Shown here piece by piece: positions 7,316-14,368 of a DNA stretch of 24,724 nucleotides. How positions within the stretch are numbered: position 1 is the first letter of the stretch; each line of letters starts with the position of its first letter. Source of the DNA: an uncultured Candidatus Midichloriaceae bacterium (GTDB taxonomy: Bacteria > Pseudomonadota > Alphaproteobacteria > Rickettsiales > Midichloriaceae); assembly GCA_905479795.1 (NCBI GenBank), contig CAJQNX010000056.1, positions 1 to 24,724 on the forward strand, read 5' to 3'. The notes below the pieces were generated by a model, which saw only the letters and a program-made list of their open reading frames with translations, was not told where the DNA came from and did not search any database. A program made the position numbers and the translations under genes.

Positions 7316-7987
7316 TCATTTATATTTTTTATCACGGTATATTTCACAAAACATTATAATTAAATAATACGTTATCATCATAAAACAAGCAGAAAAAACC
7401 ACATCACTTAAAAAATGCCTACCTTGACTAATCCTCATTAAGCCTAAAAAAACAGTAAATAATAAAGAAGTAGCTATCATAACTTCTCTTCTTTTGCAAA
7501 TTTGACAAAAAGAATATATCAAAAAAAGCATACCTATGGAGGTATGAAAAGATACGAACGAGCAATTATGCTTACATTGATTTGAAACTTCAAATGCTGA
7601 TGAAAAAGCTAAATGACCGTAAAATTCTTTAACTTTAATAGGTCGGGCTCTTTCAAAATAAGGCTTTGAATAAAGTTGCACTACTATTAAATTGCCTATT
7701 AAAAAAACTAATAAAACTATAATTTGCGATTTGTATATTTCAAATCTAAAAGATTTGGTTTTAATAAAAGTTTTTAAAATAGATATAGATACAGATGATA
7801 ATAGCAAAAATGCTAAAAAATATGCAAATTTACTCATAAATTTTAAGAATGAATTATGCGCAAGATAGAATTTATTGTGCACTTCTGAAAAAAATAGTTT
7901 GGAAAACATAATATCTACTTCAGGATAAATAATAAAAATCATCGCTAAAATGCATGTAGCTAATATTGAATATAATAAATTTCTCAT
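7316..7987 (-). CDS. PAP2-family phosphatase (LpxE-like membrane lipid phosphatase)
   Basis: Integral membrane acid phosphatase/haloperoxidase-fold protein, 223 aa with five or six hydrophobic helices. The three PAP2 motifs are visible: K-x6-RP (Lys108, Arg115-Pro116), SFVSFHT (Ser146, His148) in place of the usual SFPSGHT, and R-x5-H-x3-D (Arg185, His191, Asp195). The essential Arg and both His are kept, so it is probably active on a lipid phosphate outside the membrane: lipid A, phosphatidylglycerol phosphate or undecaprenyl pyrophosphate. The order and compact size fit LpxE-like enzymes, which would link it to lipid A made by the lpx genes here, but substrate cannot be read from sequence. 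Its start overlaps the ccmE stop as ATGA. Confidence 0.85.
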   Translation of the reverse strand: MRNLLYSILATCILAMIFIIYPEVDIMFSKLFFSEVHNKFYLAHNSFLKFMSKFAYFLAFLLLSSVSISILKTFIKTKSFRFEIYKSQIIVLLVFLIGNLIVVQLYSKPYFERARPIKVKEFYGHLAFSSAFEVSNQCKHNCSFVSFHTSIGMLFLIYSFCQICKRREVMIATSLLFTVFLGLMRISQGRHFLSDVVFSACFMMITYYLIIMFCEIYRDKKYK

Positions 7988-8421
7988 TTTAAATTAGTTT
8001 TTGCATTTTTATAATTCTTTGGAATATAATTTTCATCATGCTTAGCTAGCAATTCCTTTGCTTTAAATTGCCCTTCATCTTTATTAAATTTTCCATACGT
8101 AATAACATTTTGCCCTTCTTTAAAAAGGCTTGGTATCAACCCTTTATATACAACCTCCATTTCCTTTTTATCATCATAAATTATAAATTTTATGGTTTCA
8201 TTATTATACTTTACACTTCCATCTTTTACAATACCCCCTACTCTAATGAATTTTGCATTATTTTCCAAATTTGTATCAACTAGTAGCATGGAAGGAGTTT
8301 GATATAATATAATATTATTATTGAAGGTGTATAAAAGGACTGTTAATCCAACTGAGGCTATAAAAATAAAAAATAAAATTACTAAAACCCTTTGTGCTAA
8401 AAATTTATTTTTTAACAACAT
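7984..8421 (-). CDS. ccmE: Cytochrome c maturation protein CcmE (haem chaperone)
   Basis: Periplasmic haem chaperone of the system I cytochrome c pathway. One N-terminal membrane helix (residues 11-32) precedes a beta-barrel OB fold; VGGIVKDGSV at 61-70 is a family signature. The covalent haem-binding His128 is in the LAKHDENY motif, with Tyr132 as the likely axial ligand. 145 aa, normal length. It overlaps ccmD by 17 bases upstream and the PAP2 start by 4 downstream, so translation is coupled. It serves cytochrome c1 encoded about 3.3 kb upstream on the same strand. Confidence 0.95.
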   Translation of the reverse strand: MLLKNKFLAQRVLVILFFIFIASVGLTVLLYTFNNNIILYQTPSMLLVDTNLENNAKFIRVGGIVKDGSVKYNNETIKFIIYDDKKEMEVVYKGLIPSLFKEGQNVITYGKFNKDEGQFKAKELLAKHDENYIPKNYKNAKTNLK

Positions 8422-8542
8422 CAGTTTTTTTCAATTGTTTTACAATATATAGTTTAGTTAATGGATATAGGAAAAAAGCAAATGTTATTACTAAAAAGCT
8501 AATATATGCAAGGACTACATAGTGCTGAAAATAATTTTCCAC
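8405..8542 (-). CDS. ccmD: CcmD-like small membrane protein
   Basis: A 45-aa ORF starting with GTG at 8542-8540, overlapping the rpoZ stop codon by one base (TAGTG). Its last 17 bases overlap the start of ccmE. It has one membrane helix (about residues 8-27, VVLAYISFLVITFAFFLY) followed by a basic tail (KLYIVKQLKK), the architecture of CcmD, which releases holo-CcmE from the CcmABC complex. A Shine-Dalgarno-like AGGA lies 3 bases before the GTG, rather close. Sequence conservation in CcmD is weak, so the call rests on size, topology and position directly before ccmE. A shadow ORF is unlikely given the clean membrane-helix pattern. Confidence 0.72.
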   Translation of the reverse strand: MENYFQHYVVLAYISFLVITFAFFLYPLTKLYIVKQLKKTDVVKK

Positions 8543-8913
8543 TATTCCTGAATATCTTCCTCATTTCTAAATAGTTGATGACTTTGAGAATCTGGTGACT
8601 CTTTTAGTGACTCAATTTCTGATAAAACTTCTTGATTTATTTCATCAAAAGTTTTATCAGCACTTTCTGATTGTAACTTTTTTGTATCATTAGCAAGAGA
8701 TTTTGTGATAATTGATCTTTCTAAATTTTCAATACTTAAAAATCCAGCTGCTATTTCTCTTAATGCTACAATAGCTTCTTTGTCTTTCTTAACATTCTCA
8801 ATCAGAGCAACAGCCCCATGATTAAGTTCTTTTCCTCTCTGAGCAGCAACTAGAATTAACTCAAATCTATTTGGTACAAATTTATTGCAATCTTCAACAG
8901 TAATTCTTGCCAT
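8542..8913 (-). CDS. rpoZ: DNA-directed RNA polymerase omega subunit
   Basis: Small core subunit that helps assemble the beta' subunit. It starts MARITVEDC, the near-invariant omega start, followed by VPNRFELILVAAQRGKEL (about residues 14-31) and the REIAAG helix. At 123 aa it has an acidic, Ser-rich C-terminal extension beyond the roughly 75-residue core, common in alphaproteobacteria. It lies 8 bases after rplI and overlaps ccmD by one base, so it is in the same transcript as the ribosomal genes. Confidence 0.95.
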   Translation of the reverse strand: MARITVEDCNKFVPNRFELILVAAQRGKELNHGAVALIENVKKDKEAIVALREIAAGFLSIENLERSIITKSLANDTKKLQSESADKTFDEINQEVLSEIESLKESPDSQSHQLFRNEEDIQE

Positions 8914-8921
8914 AACCCTAA

Positions 8922-9488
8922 TTAATTTAGTTCAATATCATTCTCTAATACAACTTCAGCTTTGTTATCAGCCTTTTTATCATCTATATTTTTTTCTTGA
9001 GCTTGTTTTTTCTCATTATCCAAAATATTTTTCGCCTCTTCTTTTGATCTAGCAACTATTAACCTCAATTTTGCATCAACCTCGGCATGCAATTCCACAA
9101 CAATGTCATGAAATCCAATTTCTTTGATTTTCTCATTTATAATGATATTTTCCACTGAAACTTCTATTAAAAATTCTGACTTAAAGGTACTTGCAATATC
9201 TTTATTAGTAACTGAACCATATAACTTACCATCATCTCCAGCCTGCCTAATGAACATTAGCGTTTTTCCATTAATTTTTTTACTATCTTTGGTGGCTAAT
9301 TTGTTTTTTTCAACATTAGCTTTCTCAATAATCTCTTTTTCAGCCTCAAATCTCTCTTCATTTTCCTTTGTAAATCTCAGTGCTTTTTTACGTGTAAAAA
9401 GATAATTCCTTGCATAACCATCCTTGACGTCTACTAAGTCGCCAATATTACCAAGCTTTTTTATTTTTTCTAATAGCAGTACTTTCAT
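8922..9488 (-). CDS. rplI: 50S ribosomal protein L9
   Basis: Large-subunit protein that binds 23S rRNA domain V and extends along the small subunit. The N-terminal RNA-binding domain is clear: MKVLLLEKIKKLGNIGD, then VKDGYARNYLF. A long connecting helix (about residues 40-75) and the C-terminal domain GDDGKLYGSVTNKDI follow. At 188 aa it has a Lys/Asp/Glu-rich tail after residue 150, longer than the E. coli protein (149 aa). A strong Shine-Dalgarno GAGGAA precedes the start. It follows rpsR by 19 bases. Confidence 0.96.
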   Translation of the reverse strand: MKVLLLEKIKKLGNIGDLVDVKDGYARNYLFTRKKALRFTKENEERFEAEKEIIEKANVEKNKLATKDSKKINGKTLMFIRQAGDDGKLYGSVTNKDIASTFKSEFLIEVSVENIIINEKIKEIGFHDIVVELHAEVDAKLRLIVARSKEEAKNILDNEKKQAQEKNIDDKKADNKAEVVLENDIELN

Positions 9489-9507
9489 TATAAATTCCTC
9501 AAACTAA

Positions 9508-9771
9508 TTATAAAACAGTATATGGCAACAAAGAAAGATGCCTCGCAGTTTGAATGGCTTTTCTTAGCAACCTCTGCTTTTTTGGCGAGATATTTGATAT
9601 TCTCGAAGGTATAATCTTACCCTTTTCTGAAATATGCTTTTTTAGAAGCTCCACATTTTTATAGTTGATCAATTCATTATCAACTTTTTTTAGTGGACAC
9701 GATTGTTTTTTATACGTTGACGAAGTTCTGTTGAACAGTAGCGTATTAGGTATTAAATTTTCTATTGTCAT
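9508..9771 (-). CDS. rpsR: 30S ribosomal protein S18
   Basis: Small-subunit platform protein that pairs with S6. The core runs from IDYKN-like INYKNVELL (about residues 35-43) to the C-terminal helices, with ISEKGKIIPSRISNISPKKQ and ARHLSLLPY, the usual S18 end. 87 aa, normal length with a slightly long N-terminus. Its ATG lies 5 bases after the rpsF stop; rplI follows. The gene order rpsF-rpsR-rplI is the common bacterial one. Confidence 0.96.
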   Translation of the reverse strand: MTIENLIPNTLLFNRTSSTYKKQSCPLKKVDNELINYKNVELLKKHISEKGKIIPSRISNISPKKQRLLRKAIQTARHLSLLPYTVL

Positions 9772-9776
9772 TATAG

Positions 9777-10115
9777 TTAACCTTTTGTTTCACTTGGAGT
9801 TTGCATCATTAATGTAGGCTTATCATCAATACCTTTAACCTTGATTGTTAAAAATTTGATTATATCCTCACTAACCTTAAAATCATTTTCAATTTTATTT
9901 ACGACATCTGGCGAAGCGTTTAGACCAAGAAAAATATAGTGCCCTTTTTTGTTCTTCTTTATTTCATAGGATAGACTTCTAAGTCCCCAATATTCTTTCT
10001 TAACTACTTTACCATCCATTTTTTCAACTAACTCTTTATATTTATCAGCAAGTTTGTGTACATCCTGAGCTGGTAAATCTTGTCTTATTATGAAAGTGCA
10101 TTCATAAAATCTCAT
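9777..10115 (-). CDS. rpsF: 30S ribosomal protein S6
   Basis: Small-subunit protein that binds 16S rRNA with S18. It starts MRFYECTFIIRQD, followed by the YWGLRSLSYEIKKNKKGHY strand (about residues 42-60), the typical S6 core. 112 aa. GGAG about 8 bases before the ATG serves as ribosome binding site. It is the first gene of the ribosomal operon: a promoter-like TTGCAG/TAATAT pair sits 37-64 bases upstream, between it and ubiB. Confidence 0.96.
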   Translation of the reverse strand: MRFYECTFIIRQDLPAQDVHKLADKYKELVEKMDGKVVKKEYWGLRSLSYEIKKNKKGHYIFLGLNASPDVVNKIENDFKVSEDIIKFLTIKVKGIDDKPTLMMQTPSETKG

Positions 10116-10151
10116 TTATGCTCCAATAGTGTTATGATTAAAAGTTCACAA

Positions 10152-10179
10152 ATATTACATAAAACCAAAATAACTGCAA
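10152..10179 (-). promoter_or_regulatory. Predicted sigma-70 promoter of rpsF
   Basis: On the minus strand, TTGCAG (10179-10174) and TAATAT (10157-10152) are separated by 16 bases, close to the TTGACA/TATAAT consensus. The -10 box lies 37 bases before the rpsF ATG, allowing a short leader with the GGAG site. It separates the ribosomal operon from ubiB. Confidence 0.5.
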
Positions 10180-10192
10180 GCTAATAATGAAT

Positions 10193-11695
10193 TTATGATA
10201 AAAATTTATTCAAAAAAAAACCTAAAAACAAGATAGTATTAACAATTAATAAGCTTATTGCAAATTTCAAAATTACTAAATGATCGCTATTATTATTATT
10301 TTTAGCATCTTTAGCATTTAACATTTCCTTAATTTTACTAATAAATTTTTCTTGCTGTTTTTTTAATTTTATAATTTTACCCTTACTTCCTAAATTATCT
10401 TTAGCCCAATTTTTTATCCATGGACTTGCCAATTTCCACATATTAATTTTAGGATTAAGATTATAACTAGTACCCTCAATTGTTAAAATTGTTTTATGTA
10501 GTAATAATAATTCAGGATGTATTTTTACTGAAAATTTTCTACTAATTTCAAATAATTGTTTTAACAACCTCCCAAGCGACATCTCCTCTAATGATTTCCC
10601 AATAATTGGCTCTCCAATACTTCTACATGCCAATTCAAATTTATACTCTGATTGATCACTTGGAACGAAACCCGTTTTAAAGTGCAAATCCTTTACTCTC
10701 TCATACTCTTTATTTAAAAATCCGTAAACTACCTCTGATACAAATGTCTTTAATTCATAGTCTAAATAACAAACAATTCCAAAATCTACCAAAGCTATAT
10801 CACCATTTCGCATAATAATTATGTTTCCAGGGTGTATATCAGCATGAAAAAAGCCATCCCTGCATGCTTGATTAAAAAATGTTATAGCTAATTTCTTAGT
10901 TATTTCTTCTAAATTAAATTTTGCATTTACTAATTCTTGCTTATTACCAATTGGTATACCCTCTATCCATTCTGAAGTTAAAATACTTTTTCGAGTTAGA
11001 GACCAATAGATATTTGGAATGTATATACCTGAGTCTCTTTTGCAATTTTCTTTAATTTTATTTGCCGCAGCTCCCTCTAGTCTTAAATCTAATTCAATTT
11101 CCGAAGATTTCTTTAGTGTATCAATTATTTCATTTATCTTTACTTTTTTCTTATTTTTTAAAAACATATTCAACGCAGATGATGCTGATTGAATGAAATT
11201 TAAATTATCTAAGTATTTTTTTTTAATTTTTGGTCTTAAAATTTTAACAGCAACAACTTCACCTTTTTTGGTAACGGCCTTATGAACCTGAGCTATAGAT
11301 GCGGCTGCAATACTTTTGTTATCGAAAGAAGAAAATAAATCCTCAATATTTAAATTAAATTCTGATTTGAATGTTTTTTTCACTTCATTAAAATGAAACG
11401 GTGGCAACCTATCTTGTAACTCCGCTAACTTGCCTGCAATTTCTGAACCCAATATATCTGACCTTGTAGATAACACTTGTCCTAATTTTATAAAAGCAGG
11501 GCCTAATTTTGGCAAAACTTTTACTAACTTACTTCCTACTTTATCCTTTATTTTGGACTTTTTTGAAACATCATTATTTAATTTCAACAATAACAAATAT
11601 ATCCCTATATTACTTTTCAGTAAAATTAATAGTAATTGAATAGAAAAATATGTGTTTTTAAAAAATGATGGCATATTTATTCGATTCTCTTCCAA
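10193..11695 (-). CDS. ubiB: Ubiquinone biosynthesis protein UbiB (ABC1/ADCK-type kinase-like)
   Basis: Atypical kinase/ATPase of the UbiB family, required for ubiquinone synthesis and thought to handle CoQ lipid intermediates at the inner membrane. 500 aa, the usual length. Signatures: KLGQVLSTRSDIL from residue 70 (the KxGQ motif), the Ala-rich loop AAASIAQVHKA (130-140) replacing a Gly-rich loop, Lys151 in VAVKILRP, HADIHPGN (284-291) and VDFG (303-306). One or two C-terminal hydrophobic helices lie around residues 473-498. It overlaps the end of the cytochrome c1 gene by 19 bases, so the two respiratory-chain genes are translated together. The N-terminal hydrophobic stretch at 16-38 is atypical and may interact with the membrane. 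Confidence 0.93.
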   Translation of the reverse strand: MEENRINMPSFFKNTYFSIQLLLILLKSNIGIYLLLLKLNNDVSKKSKIKDKVGSKLVKVLPKLGPAFIKLGQVLSTRSDILGSEIAGKLAELQDRLPPFHFNEVKKTFKSEFNLNIEDLFSSFDNKSIAAASIAQVHKAVTKKGEVVAVKILRPKIKKKYLDNLNFIQSASSALNMFLKNKKKVKINEIIDTLKKSSEIELDLRLEGAAANKIKENCKRDSGIYIPNIYWSLTRKSILTSEWIEGIPIGNKQELVNAKFNLEEITKKLAITFFNQACRDGFFHADIHPGNIIIMRNGDIALVDFGIVCYLDYELKTFVSEVVYGFLNKEYERVKDLHFKTGFVPSDQSEYKFELACRSIGEPIIGKSLEEMSLGRLLKQLFEISRKFSVKIHPELLLLHKTILTIEGTSYNLNPKINMWKLASPWIKNWAKDNLGSKGKIIKLKKQQEKFISKIKEMLNAKDAKNNNNSDHLVILKFAISLLIVNTILFLGFFLNKFLS

Positions 11696-12453
11696 ATTCT
11701 TTTTTTAGCAATATAAAATAATATTGTAAAAAATACTAAAAATATTAAAACTTTTATGCCAAGTGCTTTAGATTCCTGCATTTCTGGTTCAGCAACCCAT
11801 TGTAAAAAATTTACTACATCATTGGACATTTGGTCTACAGTAGCTTTAGTTCCATCATCAAATGCTACTTGTCCTTCAGTATGAAGAGGCGGTGTCATTG
11901 CTAATTGATCTCCTCCAGCTGCAAAATATGGGTTATAATACATATTTTCTCCCAATTCAAAATCTGAAGGCGGGTTGCTATATCCCGTTAATAACGAATA
12001 TACGTAATTTGCCCCATCATGCCTTGCCTTGATAATCAAAGATAAATCCAAAGGATACGCTCCATTATTTGCAGCTCTTGCAGCTTTTTCATTAAGATAT
12101 GGTCCTGGAATAATATCCGCTAATCTAGCTGGTCTTTCGAACATCTCGCCCTCTTCATCTGGCCCGTCTTTAACTTCATATTCAGAAGCTAAAGCCTTGA
12201 CCTCATCTTCACTAAATCCAATTTCCATAAGGTTTCTAAAAGCAACTCTTTTAATTGAATGGCAAGCAGAACAAACTTCTTTATATACCTTAAAACCCCT
12301 TTGAATAGATTGTTTGTCAAATTTACCAGTCATCCCATCAAATGACCACTTCATCTGCATTGGATGCTTGGGTCCATCAGATGCATTTAATTGAATGTAG
12401 TTTATTTGTAGCAAAAAAATGAAGCTAAAAAAGGGTATTATCAGTTTTTTCAT
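11677..12453 (-). CDS. petC: Cytochrome c1 of the cytochrome bc1 complex
   Basis: Haem c subunit of complex III, passing electrons from the Rieske centre to cytochrome c. A signal peptide (residues 1-24, cut near LNA) precedes the haem motif CSACH at 61-65. Met186 in QLAMTPPL is the sixth haem ligand, RPARLADIIPGPYL at 107-120 is a cytochrome c1 signature, and a C-terminal membrane anchor spans about 229-248, followed by basic residues. 258 aa, normal. It overlaps ubiB by 19 bases. The usual upstream neighbours petA and petB (Rieske protein and cytochrome b) are not next to it, so the bc1 operon has been split. The haem is attached by the Ccm system, of which ccmE and probably ccmD are in this window. 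Confidence 0.95.
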   Translation of the reverse strand: MKKLIIPFFSFIFLLQINYIQLNASDGPKHPMQMKWSFDGMTGKFDKQSIQRGFKVYKEVCSACHSIKRVAFRNLMEIGFSEDEVKALASEYEVKDGPDEEGEMFERPARLADIIPGPYLNEKAARAANNGAYPLDLSLIIKARHDGANYVYSLLTGYSNPPSDFELGENMYYNPYFAAGGDQLAMTPPLHTEGQVAFDDGTKATVDQMSNDVVNFLQWVAEPEMQESKALGIKVLIFLVFFTILFYIAKKRIWKRIE

Positions 12454-12819
12454 TTATATACTTATTAATTTTAAATTTTTGAAAATTAATATATAGTGTT
12501 TATATTAAAAATGTCCTTCTAACAAGTTTAAAATGAGGGAACATTCACCAAACGCAGATGTTTTTTATTTGCACCCTAGAACATAAGAAATATTAATACT
12601 TTTCAAAAATAATGGCTCACAATAAACCATACCATGCACTCTAAAGAATGCCACTATCAATGCATTTAGATAGCACGTTAGATGAATTACACTACTAAAA
12701 ATCTACACGTATTATCAAAAAGCAAACATATTTTTAACTTTATTTCACTCTGTTAACGTAATTGTAACATTTCATACATTATACTACGTAGTGTAACCAA
12801 TGAAAAAAAGTAGTATAGC
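12454..12819. promoter_or_regulatory. Divergent intergenic region between cytochrome c1 and the caspase-like gene
   Basis: 366 bases with no gene; only ORFs under 20 codons are present. It should contain promoters in both directions. Near its right end are the CtrA-like near-palindrome at 12751-12769 and a -10-like TATACT at 12780-12785, 35 bases before the ATG at 12820. A 7-codon ORF (12800-12823) ends in TGA overlapping that ATG. There is no trace of petB. Confidence 0.5.
12751..12769. promoter_or_regulatory. CtrA-box-like near-palindrome, copy 1
   Basis: TGTTAACGTAATTGTAACA matches copy 2 at 18374-18392 in 18 of 19 positions. It contains GTTAA-N7-GTAA, one mismatch from the CtrA consensus TTAA-N7-TTAAC read on the other strand. 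It lies 10 bases upstream of a TATACT box, the place an activator overlapping a -35 region would occupy. CtrA is conserved in Rickettsiales; the assignment is inference. Confidence 0.4.
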
Positions 12820-14106
12820 ATGACAAATAGAGAAAAAAGCTTTGATTCCTGTTTTCATATAGGACCTTCTTTTGAAAAATATATTCTAACAATAGAATCA
12901 TTAGAATTAGCAATACGCAGTGGATTTATAGATGATATTACTGCACCTATGCTTCGCTGGCTAGATGCACGTGATGAACATGGATTTCCACTAGCATACT
13001 ACTTAATGCAGAGAGAAATAAAGCAAGATTTAAAATCTGAGCTTATGTATTTTAATAATAAAATGCCAAAATATTTTAGCTTTGAATTATTAGATAATGA
13101 ACATGTTTATCATTCTAATATAAAATATGGAGATCTTTGTGCAAAAAACAATCATATCCTATTTATAACTGGGCATGATCTAAATCATGACATGTCTTTG
13201 CTGAGTATAGATCCATATTTAAAAAAGGGTTATAGTGTCTTTTCTGTTGATTACAGAAGCTATAATCCTCTAGTTGACAGTAATAAAGTGAAAGATTTTA
13301 TATCTCTTGCCAAAGTAGCTAATAAAGCGTACGAACTAATGCGCTATACAGATTTATTAATCATAAACACGCATGGGGAAATAAATGAATACGGCGAACA
13401 TGTTATAATACTTTATGAAAATCAAGAGGTAAAAACTTCAGATTATATTGCGCACCTAACACAAGCTAAAAACAATATTAAAATCTTACTTACCTCATGC
13501 TATGGACAAGCAGCACTTTTAGATACTATCAAACTATTACCAAAAAATTCGGAGATATTGACTATAAGTGAGTATAGATATGATCGTGTAGAAAAAGAGA
13601 TATTAAGCATAAATATGGATCGTTCTATAGAGGAGAAATATATCAAAAATATGATGCAAAAAAACGATTTAGATATGGAAATTGGAATAGGCCTTGACGA
13701 CATAGCAATACTTATGATCAAAGATGTAATTGACCCACCATCTCCTTCTTATGCAAAAAAATATTACAATGGTGACATAATAACATTTTCCTGTGTAGAG
13801 AAATTAGAAGAAATTATTGATGGTAAAATAGATATAAAATTTATTCATCAAATATATCCAAAATTTAAATCTAAATATTGTGTAAATGAGGATTTTGATT
13901 GCAACACTCAATTAGATAAACTGCTATATGAATATCTTAATGAACCAGAATCAGGATATGAAGATGAAGTAACAGATTATAGAGAAGTTAATAAAACAGA
14001 AATAATAGGTCATAGAGACAAAAATGTTGATTTTGATAAATTCCTAGCTCTAGGGTGTTTTGTTGGATTTGAAATGCTTCCTATCGATGAAGGTGCAATC
14101 AGTTAA
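12820..14106 (+). CDS. Unknown protein with caspase-like (clan CD) cysteine peptidase signature
   Basis: 428 aa, no signal peptide and no membrane helix seen. Residues 111-255 resemble a caspase/hemoglobinase fold. A strand HILFITG (112-118) comes first, then a strand YSVFSVDY after a helix. The hydrophobic strand DLLIINTHGE follows, with His185-Gly186 in the catalytic His-Gly position, then a hairpin (EYGEHVIILYENQEV), a helix, and the strand IKILLTSCYG with Cys227 in the nucleophile position. His-Cys spacing is 42 residues, near that of caspases and C80/C11 peptidases. Residues 47-64 (LDARDEHGFPLAYYLMQR) resemble a single ankyrin-type unit. The C-terminal 150 residues are acidic and unrecognised. 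No named family is certain; an alpha/beta-hydrolase is the main alternative. No Shine-Dalgarno is seen. It is flanked by accessory genes and preceded by the CtrA-like motif, consistent with a regulated host-interaction protein (inference). Confidence 0.8.
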   Translation: MTNREKSFDSCFHIGPSFEKYILTIESLELAIRSGFIDDITAPMLRWLDARDEHGFPLAYYLMQREIKQDLKSELMYFNNKMPKYFSFELLDNEHVYHSNIKYGDLCAKNNHILFITGHDLNHDMSLLSIDPYLKKGYSVFSVDYRSYNPLVDSNKVKDFISLAKVANKAYELMRYTDLLIINTHGEINEYGEHVIILYENQEVKTSDYIAHLTQAKNNIKILLTSCYGQAALLDTIKLLPKNSEILTISEYRYDRVEKEILSINMDRSIEEKYIKNMMQKNDLDMEIGIGLDDIAILMIKDVIDPPSPSYAKKYYNGDIITFSCVEKLEEIIDGKIDIKFIHQIYPKFKSKYCVNEDFDCNTQLDKLLYEYLNEPESGYEDEVTDYREVNKTEIIGHRDKNVDFDKFLALGCFVGFEMLPIDEGAIS

Positions 14107-14368
14107 AAAGGCTTGTTGCTTGGGTGGGCAGCAATCTATGATGCAGCCATACTACATAGCTTATTATTAATACTTTCAATAGATAAATCTTGATAGATAA
14201 AAAAAGTAATAACAAGTTGCACAAAAAAAAGAAAAGGCTAAGATAAAAGTAGTAGAAGAATGAGCCAAAAAACTACAGACTAATAAAAAATACAAAGTGG
14301 AGCAAAACCTTTAGATTTTTTTAATTACCGATATCATAAATCTTATTTGCAACTTTTAAATTCAGTAT

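Noticed and set aside
12029..12304. 91-aa plus-strand ORF inside the cytochrome c1 gene
   Set aside because: Antisense shadow; the minus-strand frame has haem and membrane-anchor motifs.
12931..13830. Alpha/beta-hydrolase reading of the 12820 protein, with SCYGQ as a nucleophile elbow
   Set aside because: The GxSxG elbow is absent, and the THGE/hairpin/SCYG arrangement with 42-residue spacing fits a caspase-like fold better; kept only as an alternative.
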